The position numbers were made by a program, and so were the translations under genes. A stretch of DNA of 64,000 nucleotides, from positions 1 to 64,000 of the forward strand of contig NZ_VUKF01000003.1 of the NCBI RefSeq assembly GCF_009193185.1, written 5' to 3'. Below the pieces are notes generated by a model. The model was given only the letters and a program-made list of their open reading frames with translations. It had not been told where the DNA came from and did no database searches. This document shows positions 46,082 to 53,868 of the stretch, one piece after another. Positions within the stretch are counted from its first letter, which is position 1, and each line of letters starts with the position of its first letter. This stretch comes from Georgenia thermotolerans. Its GTDB lineage: Bacteria; Actinomycetota; Actinomycetes; Actinomycetales; Actinomycetaceae.

Positions 46082-47086
46082 ATGTCGACCACGTCACGAC
46101 CGACCACGGCCGGCCGGGCCGCCCTCCTCGGTCTCGCCGCGCTCGTCCTCGCCGCCTGCGGCTCTTCCGGCGCCGGCGACGAGACGACGACGCCCGCGGG
46201 CGCCGAAGCCACAGCCACGGAAGCGGCCGAGGTCATCCCGATCAAGGTCGGCACCCTGCCCATCGTCGCGACCTCGGCCCTGTGGTACGGCGTCGACAAG
46301 GGCATCTTCACGGAGCACGGACTCGACGTCACGGTCGACACCGGGGTCGGCAGCGAGACGATGGTCGCCGCCACCCTCGCCCACGAGGTCGACTTCGTGA
46401 CCCTGAACTCCGTCTCCCTCATGGTCGCCCTCGACGCCGGCGTGCCGCTGCAGGTCGCCTCCGGCTTCAGCCAGGCGTGGGAGGACGGGGACGAGGACAT
46501 CTCCGCCGTCCTCACCAGGCCCGACTCCGGCATCACGGACGCGGCCGGTCTCGCCGGGCACACCGTCGCGGTCAACACGCTGAACTCGGCGGGCACCCTC
46601 ACCATCAGCGAGGCCGTCCGCGCGGCCGGCGGCGACCCGGAGAAGATCCAGTTCGTCGAGATCCGCTACCCCGACATGATCCGCGCCCTCGAGGCCGGCG
46701 ACGTCGACGCGATCTGGGAGGTCGAGCCGTTCATCACGATCGCCCAGGGCAACGGCGCGCAGATCGCCTCCTGGAACTTCGCCGAGTCGGCGCCGGGCCT
46801 GTCCACCCAGGTCATGGTCACCGCCGCCAACCAGGATGCAGAGGTCGTCGAACGCTTCACCGCGGCCCTGTCCGACGCGCTCAAGGCCGCCGAGGCCGAC
46901 CAGGACGGGCTGCGCCAGGTCCTCGTCGACAAGCTCGAGATGGACCCGGCCCTCGCCGAGCGGGTGCGGATGGACCGGTTCTCGACGGAGATCAACATGG
47001 ACGCGCTGAAGACCCTCGCCGGCCTCGCGCAGGACGAGGGCCTGGTGTCCAAACCGGTCGACCTGGCGGCGTTCGACAAGGGGTGA
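46082..47086 (+). CDS. NMT1/SsuA-like substrate-binding lipoprotein (orphan, first copy)
   Basis: A 334-residue binding lipoprotein: lipobox LVLAAC, Thr/Ala-rich linker, then VGTLPIVATSALWYGVDKGIFTEHGLDV and later YPDMIRALEAGDVDAIWEVEPF, characteristic of the NMT1/SsuA fold. Ribosome binding site AAGGAG. No permease or ATPase lies nearby; the only such genes in the window belong to the sugar-acid operon at 8578-10181. It is clearly related to the third copy at 54917 (IFAEHGLELEL, FPDMLAALAEGQVDAAWVVEPF). It probably delivers the aromatic substrate or serves as a sensor. Confidence 0.9.
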   Translation: MSTTSRPTTAGRAALLGLAALVLAACGSSGAGDETTTPAGAEATATEAAEVIPIKVGTLPIVATSALWYGVDKGIFTEHGLDVTVDTGVGSETMVAATLAHEVDFVTLNSVSLMVALDAGVPLQVASGFSQAWEDGDEDISAVLTRPDSGITDAAGLAGHTVAVNTLNSAGTLTISEAVRAAGGDPEKIQFVEIRYPDMIRALEAGDVDAIWEVEPFITIAQGNGAQIASWNFAESAPGLSTQVMVTAANQDAEVVERFTAALSDALKAAEADQDGLRQVLVDKLEMDPALAERVRMDRFSTEINMDALKTLAGLAQDEGLVSKPVDLAAFDKG

Positions 47087-47119
47087 GGCGGCGCGCCGTC
47101 CATGCCGCACGCCCGCCGC

Positions 47120-47186
47120 ATTGACCGGATCGATCCGCCCCATCCGCCATTGGCTCTTTCCCGGCCGGCGGCGGCGGACCCACAGT
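47120..47186 (+). promoter_or_regulatory. LysR-regulated promoter of the extradiol dioxygenase
   Basis: ATTGA-N5-TCGAT (47120-47134, T-N11-A; part of a 12-bp palindrome CGGATCGATCCG), 46 bases, then CACAGT (47181-47186) as a weak -10. ATC is again eight bases past the box. A TTGACA at 47186-47191 and a CCGCTCG-AGGA-CGAGCGG hairpin (47195-47212) follow within the leader. Confidence 0.68.
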
Positions 47187-47240
47187 TGACACGACCGCTC
47201 GAGGACGAGCGGACCTGACTCGTTGCCTGGAGGCACATCC

Positions 47241-48239
47241 ATGGAAAAGCTGCTCTCCCACCTCGCCTACCTCGAGATCGAGAGCCCCGACGTCGAGGCG
47301 TCGGCGTCCTTCTACGCCGACAACTTCGGGATGAGGATCGTCGACCGCGTCGACGGCGCCGTCTACCTGCGCTGCTGGGGCGACCACTACCGCTACAGCC
47401 TCGTGGTCACCCACGGCCCCCAGCCCCGCCTGAGCCGCATGACCTGGCGGACCGAGAGCCCCGAGGCGCTGGCGGAGGCCGCCCGCCGCGTCGAGGCCGC
47501 GGGCGTGAGCGGGCAGTGGGCCGACGCCGGCCACGCGCACGGCCGCGCCTACGACTTCGTCGGCCCCTACGGCCACCCCATGCGGCTGCTGTGGGAGATC
47601 GAGCGGTTCGAGGCCGAGCCCGAGCAGGCGTCGATCTTCCCCGACCGTCCCGAGAAGCGCAGCAGCCACGCCGGCGCCCCGCGCTTTCTCGACCACGTGA
47701 CCGTCGCCAGCACCGACGTCGACGGCTTCGCGGCCTGGTACCGCGACGTGCTCGGCTTCCGGCTCATGGCCCGCACCCAGCTCGACGACACCAACGTCAG
47801 CGTCTTCTCCGTGCTTACCACCAACGAGAAGTCCCACGACCTCGGCGTCGTCCTCGACCACTCCACCATGCCCGGCCGCGTCAACCACATCGCGTTCTGG
47901 GTGGACACCCACGAGGAGCTGCTCATCAGCGCCGACGTCCTCATGGAGAACGGCACCCCGATGGAGTACGGCCCGGGCGTGCACGGCATCGGGGAGCAGC
48001 AGTACCTCTACTTCCGTGAGCCGAGCGGTCTGCGGGTGGAGCTCAACTCCGGCGGCTATCGCAACTACGTCCCGGACTGGGAGCCCAACACCTGGACCCC
48101 GGGCAAGGGCGGCATGAACTTCTACCGCAACGCGCCCACCGCGATGTCGATCTACGAGTCCTTCCCGCCGGCGGACGGCCTGACCGCCACCGAGGACGGC
48201 GTGCACCCCGACATGGTCGAGGCGCTGACCAACTCCTGA
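47241..48239 (+). CDS. Type I extradiol (catechol 2,3-) dioxygenase
   Basis: A 332-residue two-domain VOC-fold ring-cleavage enzyme. Iron ligands are recognisable as His152 (FLDHVTV), His216 (VNHIAFW) and Glu267 (GLRVEL), with the catalytic His probably in the MPGRVNH/VDTHEEL region. It cleaves a catechol next to its hydroxyls to a semialdehyde or keto product. It has its own ribosome binding site (GGAGG) and LysR promoter and is followed by a strong terminator, so it is monocistronic. The downstream dienoate hydratase and aldolase of a usual meta pathway are not in the window. Confidence 0.92.
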   Translation: MEKLLSHLAYLEIESPDVEASASFYADNFGMRIVDRVDGAVYLRCWGDHYRYSLVVTHGPQPRLSRMTWRTESPEALAEAARRVEAAGVSGQWADAGHAHGRAYDFVGPYGHPMRLLWEIERFEAEPEQASIFPDRPEKRSSHAGAPRFLDHVTVASTDVDGFAAWYRDVLGFRLMARTQLDDTNVSVFSVLTTNEKSHDLGVVLDHSTMPGRVNHIAFWVDTHEELLISADVLMENGTPMEYGPGVHGIGEQQYLYFREPSGLRVELNSGGYRNYVPDWEPNTWTPGKGGMNFYRNAPTAMSIYESFPPADGLTATEDGVHPDMVEALTNS

Positions 48240-48258
48240 GGGCCGCCTCGCGACGTCC

Positions 48259-48289
48259 GGCCCCCGCACGCCAGCGGCGTGCGGGGGCC
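48259..48289 (+). terminator. Terminator after the extradiol dioxygenase
   Basis: A perfect 14-bp stem GGCCCCCGCACGCC/GGCGTGCGGGGGCC with a three-base loop, 20 bases after the stop. The right arm (GCGGCGTGCGGGGGCC) recurs as a direct repeat at 48318-48333. Confidence 0.85.
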
Positions 48290-48385
48290 GGGGTCTGGAC
48301 ACCGGCGAACGGGCTCTGCGGCGTGCGGGGGCCTGGGCACCGGCGCCCTATCCTGCGGACAGCACCCGCCGGCAAGGAAAGACGG

Positions 48386-49312
48386 ATGGACCTGCACCGG
48401 ATCGACCTCAACCTCCTGGTCGCCCTCGACGCCCTGCTCGACGAGCGCAGCGTCACCCGGGCGGCGGACCGGCTGTGCGTGGGCCAGTCGGCCATGAGCG
48501 CCACGCTCGCCCGCCTGCGCAGAGTCTTCGGCGACGAGATCCTCGTGCGCCGCGGCCGCAGCCTCGCGCCGACGCCCCTGGCCGAGTCCCTCGTCGTCCC
48601 GCTGCGCGACATCATGGCCCGCACCGAGGCCCTGCTCGCCGCCCGGGAGGAGTTCGACCCGGCGACCGCCCGGCGCACCTTCACCGTCACCGCGAACGAC
48701 TACGTCTCCACGCTGTTCCTGCGCCCGCTGCTCGTGCGCCTCGCCCGGGAGGCCCCGCACGTCGCCTTCGAGGTCAACGCCACCCGGGACGACTACGCCG
48801 AGCAGTTCCGCCGGCACCAGACCGACCTCCTCATCATGCCCAAGGAGGTCTTCCCCGAGCACGCGGCCTACCCGCACGAGGTGCTCTTCACCGACCGCTA
48901 CGTCTGTGCGGTCGACGCCGAGCACCCGGACGTCGGCGAGGAGCTGCCGCTCGCGCAGTTCAGCACCCTGCCCTACCTCGCCGTCAACATCGGCGCCCTG
49001 CCCTCCTCGGCCGAGCTGCGGCTGGAGGCCCGCGGCATCCTCCGCGACACCCACCTGACCATCCAGGCCCCGCTGGTCGCCCCGTTCCTCCTGCGCGGCA
49101 CCCGGATGGTCATGCACATCCAGGAGCGGCTCGGGGAGATGATCCGCGACGAGGCCGGCATCCGCCTCGTGGAGCCGCCGGTGGAGCTCGGCCCCATCAC
49201 CATGGTGATGATCTGGGGCCGGCACGTCGACGACGACCCCGGGCACCGCTGGCTGCGCCGACGCGCCGCCGAGGTCGCCCGCGACGTCATCCCGACTCAT
49301 CGATCCAATTGA
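48386..49312 (+). CDS. LysR family regulator (LysR2, paralog of LysR1)
   Basis: A 308-residue LysR regulator. HTH: NLLVALDALLDERSVTRAADRL then CVGQSAMSATLARLRRVF; effector domain from RRTFTVTANDYVSTLFLRP. It shares long identical blocks with LysR1, so the pair arose by duplication. ATG with AAGGAAAG upstream; a TATCCT (48349-48354) could be its -10. Its own upstream region lacks the LysR dyad at the 46-base spacing. Its last codons and TGA lie inside the dyad of the hyuA promoter. Confidence 0.93.
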   Translation: MDLHRIDLNLLVALDALLDERSVTRAADRLCVGQSAMSATLARLRRVFGDEILVRRGRSLAPTPLAESLVVPLRDIMARTEALLAAREEFDPATARRTFTVTANDYVSTLFLRPLLVRLAREAPHVAFEVNATRDDYAEQFRRHQTDLLIMPKEVFPEHAAYPHEVLFTDRYVCAVDAEHPDVGEELPLAQFSTLPYLAVNIGALPSSAELRLEARGILRDTHLTIQAPLVAPFLLRGTRMVMHIQERLGEMIRDEAGIRLVEPPVELGPITMVMIWGRHVDDDPGHRWLRRRAAEVARDVIPTHRSN

Positions 49313-49365
49313 TATCTGGCATCGCCAAGTATTGTTTGAATAGATCGATTCCCTGCTCCTAGAGT
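49299..49365 (+). promoter_or_regulatory. LysR-regulated promoter of the hyuAB operon
   Basis: ATCGA-N5-TTGAT (49299-49313, T-N11-A), 46 bases, -10 TAGAGT (49360-49365), with TTGAAT (49336-49341) at 18-base spacing. GGCATCGCC sits six bases past the box, part of an imperfect dyad ATATCTGGC/GCCAAGTAT (49312-49332) that may be the activation site. The dyad box overlaps the LysR2 stop. Confidence 0.82.
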
Positions 49366-49458
49366 CGGCGCATCGGGAATGCACAGACGCATCTCCCCGG
49401 CCCTCGACGACGTCCCACCGCCCGTGACGTCGTCCTCACGCCCTCTCTGGGGAGCTTC

Positions 49459-51588
49459 ATGACCACGATCCTTGACGAGCCCGCGCCGGCGACCGAGATC
49501 CGCACCGACGGCTGGACCATCGGTACCGACGTCGGCGGCACGTTCACCGACCTGTGGCTGCGTGGCCCGGACGGGCAGTCCATCGTCTGCAAGTCGCCCA
49601 CCACCGGCGACGTGGTCACCGGCGTCATCGACGCCGTCCACCTCGCCGCCCGCACCATCGGCCTGGCCGCCGAGGAGCTGTGCCGCCAGGTCACCCGATT
49701 CGGCCACGGCACCACCGTCGGGCTCAACGCCCTCCTCACCGGCCGCACCGCCAAGGTCGGCCTGGTGACCACCCTCGGCTTCGGCGACGTGCTCGAGATC
49801 GGCCGGCTGCGCCGCGGCACCGCCGGCCTGCAGGGCCTGGACCTGGGCAACTACTTCCTGCGCGGGCGCACCGGCCCGCTCGTGTCGCGCGAGCTCGTCG
49901 TCGAGGTCACCGAGCGGGTCAACCCCGCGGGCGAGATCGTCACCCCGCTCGACCTCGTCTCTGCCCGTGCTGCCCTGACCGCCCTCGCCGACGAGGGCGT
50001 CGAGGCCGTGGCGATCTGCCTGCTGTGGGCCACCGAGAACCCCGCCCACGAGCAGGCCCTCGCCGAGCTGGCAGCGGAGATCCTCCCCGGCGCGTACGTC
50101 AGCGCCTCTCACGACGTCGCCCCCGCGGTCGGCGAGTACGCCCGCGCCTCGACCACGGTGGCCAACGCCGCCCTCGGCCCCATCGCCGGCGGCTATCTCG
50201 GCCGCCTCGAGGCCGAGCTGCGCGCGCTGGGGATGACCGCCCCCATCATGATGACCACCAGCGCCGGCGGCGTGGTCCCCGCCGCCACGCTCACCGCCAC
50301 CCCGGTGCGCGGGCTGCTGAGCGGCCCGGCCTCCTGCGTGGTGGCCGGCCAGGCCCTCGGCGTCCGCCTGCGGCAGCGCAACGTCCTGACCCTCGACGTC
50401 GGCGGCACCAGCTTCGACGTCGGCGTCGTCGTCGACGGCGCACCGCTGCTGCGCGAGGAGGTCACCTTCGGCGGCGCCGACATGCGCGTGCCCAGCGTCG
50501 ACATCGCCAGCATCGGCGCCGGCGGCGGCTCCATCGCCGCCGTGCGTGAGGGCGTCCTCACGGTCGGCCCGCGCAGCGCCGGTGCCACCCCCGGGCCCGT
50601 CTGCTACGGCAAGGGCGGCACCGAGCCGACCACCACCGACGCCGACCTCGTCCTCGGCGTGCTCGACCCCGACCGGTTCGGCAGCGGCGGCATCCGCCTC
50701 GACGTCGACGCCGCCCGCGCGGCCCTGGCCGAGCAGGTCGGCGCCCCGCTCGGCCTGACGGCCGTCGAGGCCGCCCGGGCCGTGCGCGAGGTGTTCGACG
50801 CTGCCATGGCCGACCTGCTGCGCGCGGTCACCATCGAGCGCGGTCACGACCCGCGGGAGTTCACCCTCGTCGCCGGCGGCGGGTCCGGGCCCTCCCACGC
50901 CTGGAAGCTGTGCCGCGAGCTGGGGCTGACCGGCTTCGTCGTCCCCGCCACCGCCACCGCTCAGTCCGCCTTCGGGGCCGGCACCTCCGACCTGCGCACC
51001 ACGGCCTCCCGCACCAGCTACCTGCGCCTCTCGCCCGGCCACCAGCCCGAGGAGCACCACGCCGGCGCGCTCGCCGCCGCCCTGGCCGACACCGGCCGGC
51101 GCGCCCTCGACGCCATCCCCGACCCCGCCCACGCCGCGGTCACCCACACCGCCGCCGTGCGCTACCGCGGCCAGACCCACCACCTCGACGTCGCCGTCGG
51201 GCCCACCCCGGACGTCGCCGCCGTGACCGACCTGCTCGCCCGCTTCGAGGCCGAGTACGACAAGCTCTTCGGAGCGGGCGCCGGGTTCCGGGAGGCCGGC
51301 TTCGAGATCCTCTCCGTGCGCGCCGTCGCGGCCCTGCGCTCGGCCACCGTGACCGCGTCGTCCTCCGGTCAGCCCTTCGAGGTCCGGGACGTCCGGCCCG
51401 TCGTCTTCGACGACGCCCACGCACCGGCCGAGACAGTCGTCTACGGCTGCGACTGGCCGGCGCCGGACCAGCACCTCGCCGGCCCCGCCCTCATCCAGCT
51501 CCCCGGGTGCGTCGTCGTCGTCCCGCCCGGCGGCACCGCCACCACCGACGACGCCGGCACCATCCACGTGAAGGTAGGACAGGCATGA
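49459..51588 (+). CDS. Hydantoinase/oxoprolinase family protein, subunit A
   Basis: A 709-residue HyuA-type subunit with the ASKHA ATP-binding fold: IGTDVGGTFTDLWL at the N-terminus, GHGTTVGLNALL, LTLDVGGTSFDVGVV and VAGGGSGPSHAW. The superfamily includes ATP-dependent hydantoinases, 5-oxoprolinase and acetone/acetophenone carboxylases. The length and separate B subunit fit any of these. It heads a five-gene operon (HyuA, HyuB, BKACE, binding protein, CoA synthetase). Co-occurrence with BKACE and a CoA ligase makes a ketone carboxylase role attractive, but amide hydrolysis remains possible. Confidence 0.9.
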   Translation: MTTILDEPAPATEIRTDGWTIGTDVGGTFTDLWLRGPDGQSIVCKSPTTGDVVTGVIDAVHLAARTIGLAAEELCRQVTRFGHGTTVGLNALLTGRTAKVGLVTTLGFGDVLEIGRLRRGTAGLQGLDLGNYFLRGRTGPLVSRELVVEVTERVNPAGEIVTPLDLVSARAALTALADEGVEAVAICLLWATENPAHEQALAELAAEILPGAYVSASHDVAPAVGEYARASTTVANAALGPIAGGYLGRLEAELRALGMTAPIMMTTSAGGVVPAATLTATPVRGLLSGPASCVVAGQALGVRLRQRNVLTLDVGGTSFDVGVVVDGAPLLREEVTFGGADMRVPSVDIASIGAGGGSIAAVREGVLTVGPRSAGATPGPVCYGKGGTEPTTTDADLVLGVLDPDRFGSGGIRLDVDAARAALAEQVGAPLGLTAVEAARAVREVFDAAMADLLRAVTIERGHDPREFTLVAGGGSGPSHAWKLCRELGLTGFVVPATATAQSAFGAGTSDLRTTASRTSYLRLSPGHQPEEHHAGALAAALADTGRRALDAIPDPAHAAVTHTAAVRYRGQTHHLDVAVGPTPDVAAVTDLLARFEAEYDKLFGAGAGFREAGFEILSVRAVAALRSATVTASSSGQPFEVRDVRPVVFDDAHAPAETVVYGCDWPAPDQHLAGPALIQLPGCVVVVPPGGTATTDDAGTIHVKVGQA

Positions 51589-53843
51589 GCACCATCGACG
51601 TCCCGACGCAGGCGCCCACCACCGACCCGGTCGTCGCGCAGGTCGTCCGCAGCCGCCTGGTGGCCATCACCGACCAGATGCGCCTGGCGCTGCAGTCCGT
51701 CAGCGGCAGCCCCACGGTCACCGAGGCGAGCGACTTCTTCACCGGCCTTTACCTGCCGGACGGGTCCTTCGCCACCATGGGCCACCAGGTCACCTTCGAG
51801 GCCCCGCCGGTCGGCGCCCTCATCCGGCACCTGCTCGCTGGCGGCCGCAGGCTGCGCGACGGCGACCGGATCGTCGGGAACGACCCCTTCGTCGGCGCAC
51901 TGCACCAGAACGACCTGCAGATGTGCGCCCCGCTGTTCGTCGACGGCGAGCTCGTGGCCTGGGCCGGCGTGATGGCCCACGAGACCGACATCGGCGGGAT
52001 GGACTTCGCGTCCTGGTCCCCCAAGGCCAAGGAGATCTGGCAGGAGGGCCTGCGCATCCCCGCCGTCACCCTGGTCTCCGAGGGCGAGCTGCGCGAGGAC
52101 GTCCTCGAGATGATCCTGTCCGCCTCCCGGCTGCCCGCCCAGCTCGGCCTCGACATCCGGGCCTTCATCGCCACCCTCAACGTCGCCGCCGAGCGGCTCG
52201 TGGAGCTGTGCCACCGGTACGGCACCGACGTGGTCCAGGGCGCCATGGCCGCCATGGTCGACGACGCCGAGACCCGGCTGCGCCGCCGGCTGCTGGAGAT
52301 GCCCGACGGCGTGGTGCACACCCGCGACTTCCTCGAGCACGACGGCCACACCGACGCGCTCTATGCCGTCGACCTCGTGCTGACGAAGCAGGGGGACCGG
52401 CTCACCCTGGACTTCTCAGGCTCCTCGGGGCAGGCTCCCGGCTTCGTCAACTGCTCGCGGGCGGGCCTGGCCGGGGGCGTGGCCGGCGCGCTGATCCCCA
52501 CGCTCGGCTTCGAGATCCCGTGGAACGACGGGCTGCTGCGCCCGGTGGAGATCGTCGCCCCCGACGGGCTCGTGTGCACCGCGGTCCCGCCGGCGCCGGT
52601 GGGCAGCGCCACGGTGGAGACCGTCTGGGTGGTCAGCAACGTCGTCTCCGGTGCGCTCAACCGGCTCCTCGCCGCCACGCCCGCCTACGCCCACCGCGCC
52701 CAGGCCGTCAGCAGCGGGACCATGGCCACCTTCAACCTCTCCGGCCGCAACCAGTTCGGCGAGGTGTTCGGGCTGCACCTCATGGACCCCCTCGCGGGCG
52801 GCTTCGGCGCCTTCGCCAGCCGCGACGGCCAGGACGCCGCCGGGCCCATCAACGCCCCGTGCCCCTCCATCGCCGACGTCGAGGTCAACGAGCTGGGCAC
52901 CCCGCTCGTGTACCTCTACCGCCGCCTCGCCCAGGACACCGGCGGCGCGGGCCGGCACCGCGGCGGCATGGGCGCCGAGGTGGCCCTGACCATCTCCGTC
53001 CCCGAGGCCGAGGCCCTGGTGATGACGCACGGCGCCGAGGTCCCCAACTCCGCCGGGCTCTCCGGCGGCCTGCCCGGCGGGCTCATCCACCAGTCCTTCG
53101 CCCGCGCCATCATGCGCGACGCCACCGAGTCGGCCCGGACGGCCGCGCTGCTGCGCGGGCGCACCGACACCGACCCCCGCTTCACCAACCTCGGTCCCAA
53201 GCCCGGCGCCTTCCCCATCACCGGGCAGGACGTCTTCGCCGTGACCTGGCAGGGCGGCGGCGGGATCGGCGACCCGCTCGACCGCGACCCGGCCGCCGTC
53301 CTCGCCGACGTGCGCCGCGGCGTCGTCAGCACCCAGGCCGCCCGGGAGACCTACGGCGTCGCCCTCACCCCGTCGGGCAGCGCCCGGGCGACGGGCTGGG
53401 ACGCGGCGGAGACCGCGCGGCTGCGGCGGCAGGCCCGCGCGCAGCGGCTCGGCGTCGCCACCGACCGGGTGCCGGAGACCTGCCGCAGCCTCGACCCGGC
53501 GCTGCCACCCGCGGGCCTGCGCGCGGGGGAGCGGTGGCTGCCGCTGTCGGACCGGCTGCGCGCCATCCGCGGCACCGACGGGACGTGGCGGGTGGGGACC
53601 GTCGACGGCGCGCTGCTGGTCACCGGCTCGACCCGGTGGCGCCGAGGCGCCCACCGTGTCGCCCTCGCCCTGCCCGAGCGGGCCGGCGCCACCCTCCACG
53701 AGGACCTCGCCGTCACCGGCTGGGCCTGCCCGGTCACCGGTCACCTCCTCGCCGTCGACGTCCACCCGGCCGGCACCGACCCGATCGACGACCTGGACCT
53801 GTCCCTGGACGACCGCGCCGCCCGGCTCACGCTCCCCGCCTGA
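51585..53843 (+). CDS. Hydantoinase/oxoprolinase family protein, subunit B
   Basis: A 752-residue HyuB-type subunit; ATG overlaps the hyuA stop (ATGA). Family stretches: VRSRLVAITDQMRLALQSVSGSP, the NDPFVGALHQNDLQM loop (metal/substrate region), GHTDIGG-like AHETDIGGMDF, and GGAGRHRGGMGAE near residue 460. The C-terminal 150 residues, including a GTWRVGTVDGALLVTGSTRWRR segment, extend beyond the usual HyuB core (about 550-600 residues) and resemble an appended domain of unknown role. It works with HyuA as a heteromer. Confidence 0.9.
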   Translation: MSTIDVPTQAPTTDPVVAQVVRSRLVAITDQMRLALQSVSGSPTVTEASDFFTGLYLPDGSFATMGHQVTFEAPPVGALIRHLLAGGRRLRDGDRIVGNDPFVGALHQNDLQMCAPLFVDGELVAWAGVMAHETDIGGMDFASWSPKAKEIWQEGLRIPAVTLVSEGELREDVLEMILSASRLPAQLGLDIRAFIATLNVAAERLVELCHRYGTDVVQGAMAAMVDDAETRLRRRLLEMPDGVVHTRDFLEHDGHTDALYAVDLVLTKQGDRLTLDFSGSSGQAPGFVNCSRAGLAGGVAGALIPTLGFEIPWNDGLLRPVEIVAPDGLVCTAVPPAPVGSATVETVWVVSNVVSGALNRLLAATPAYAHRAQAVSSGTMATFNLSGRNQFGEVFGLHLMDPLAGGFGAFASRDGQDAAGPINAPCPSIADVEVNELGTPLVYLYRRLAQDTGGAGRHRGGMGAEVALTISVPEAEALVMTHGAEVPNSAGLSGGLPGGLIHQSFARAIMRDATESARTAALLRGRTDTDPRFTNLGPKPGAFPITGQDVFAVTWQGGGGIGDPLDRDPAAVLADVRRGVVSTQAARETYGVALTPSGSARATGWDAAETARLRRQARAQRLGVATDRVPETCRSLDPALPPAGLRAGERWLPLSDRLRAIRGTDGTWRVGTVDGALLVTGSTRWRRGAHRVALALPERAGATLHEDLAVTGWACPVTGHLLAVDVHPAGTDPIDDLDLSLDDRAARLTLPA

Positions 53844-53868
53844 TCACTCAACGAAGAGAGGCACCCTC

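Noticed and set aside
47186-47191. TTGACA as the -35 of the extradiol dioxygenase promoter.
   Set aside because: No TANNNT follows at 16-19 bases; the LysR-spaced hexamer at 47181-47186 fits the sister promoters instead.
48274-48333. A 16-bp direct repeat (GCGGCGTGCGGGGGCC twice) as an attachment site or mobile-element footprint.
   Set aside because: One copy is an arm of the terminator hairpin and there is no integrase; local duplication is enough.
48288-48354. A sixth LysR-type promoter before LysR2.
   Set aside because: A TATCCT is present but no ATYRA-N5-TYRAT box lies 46 bases upstream.
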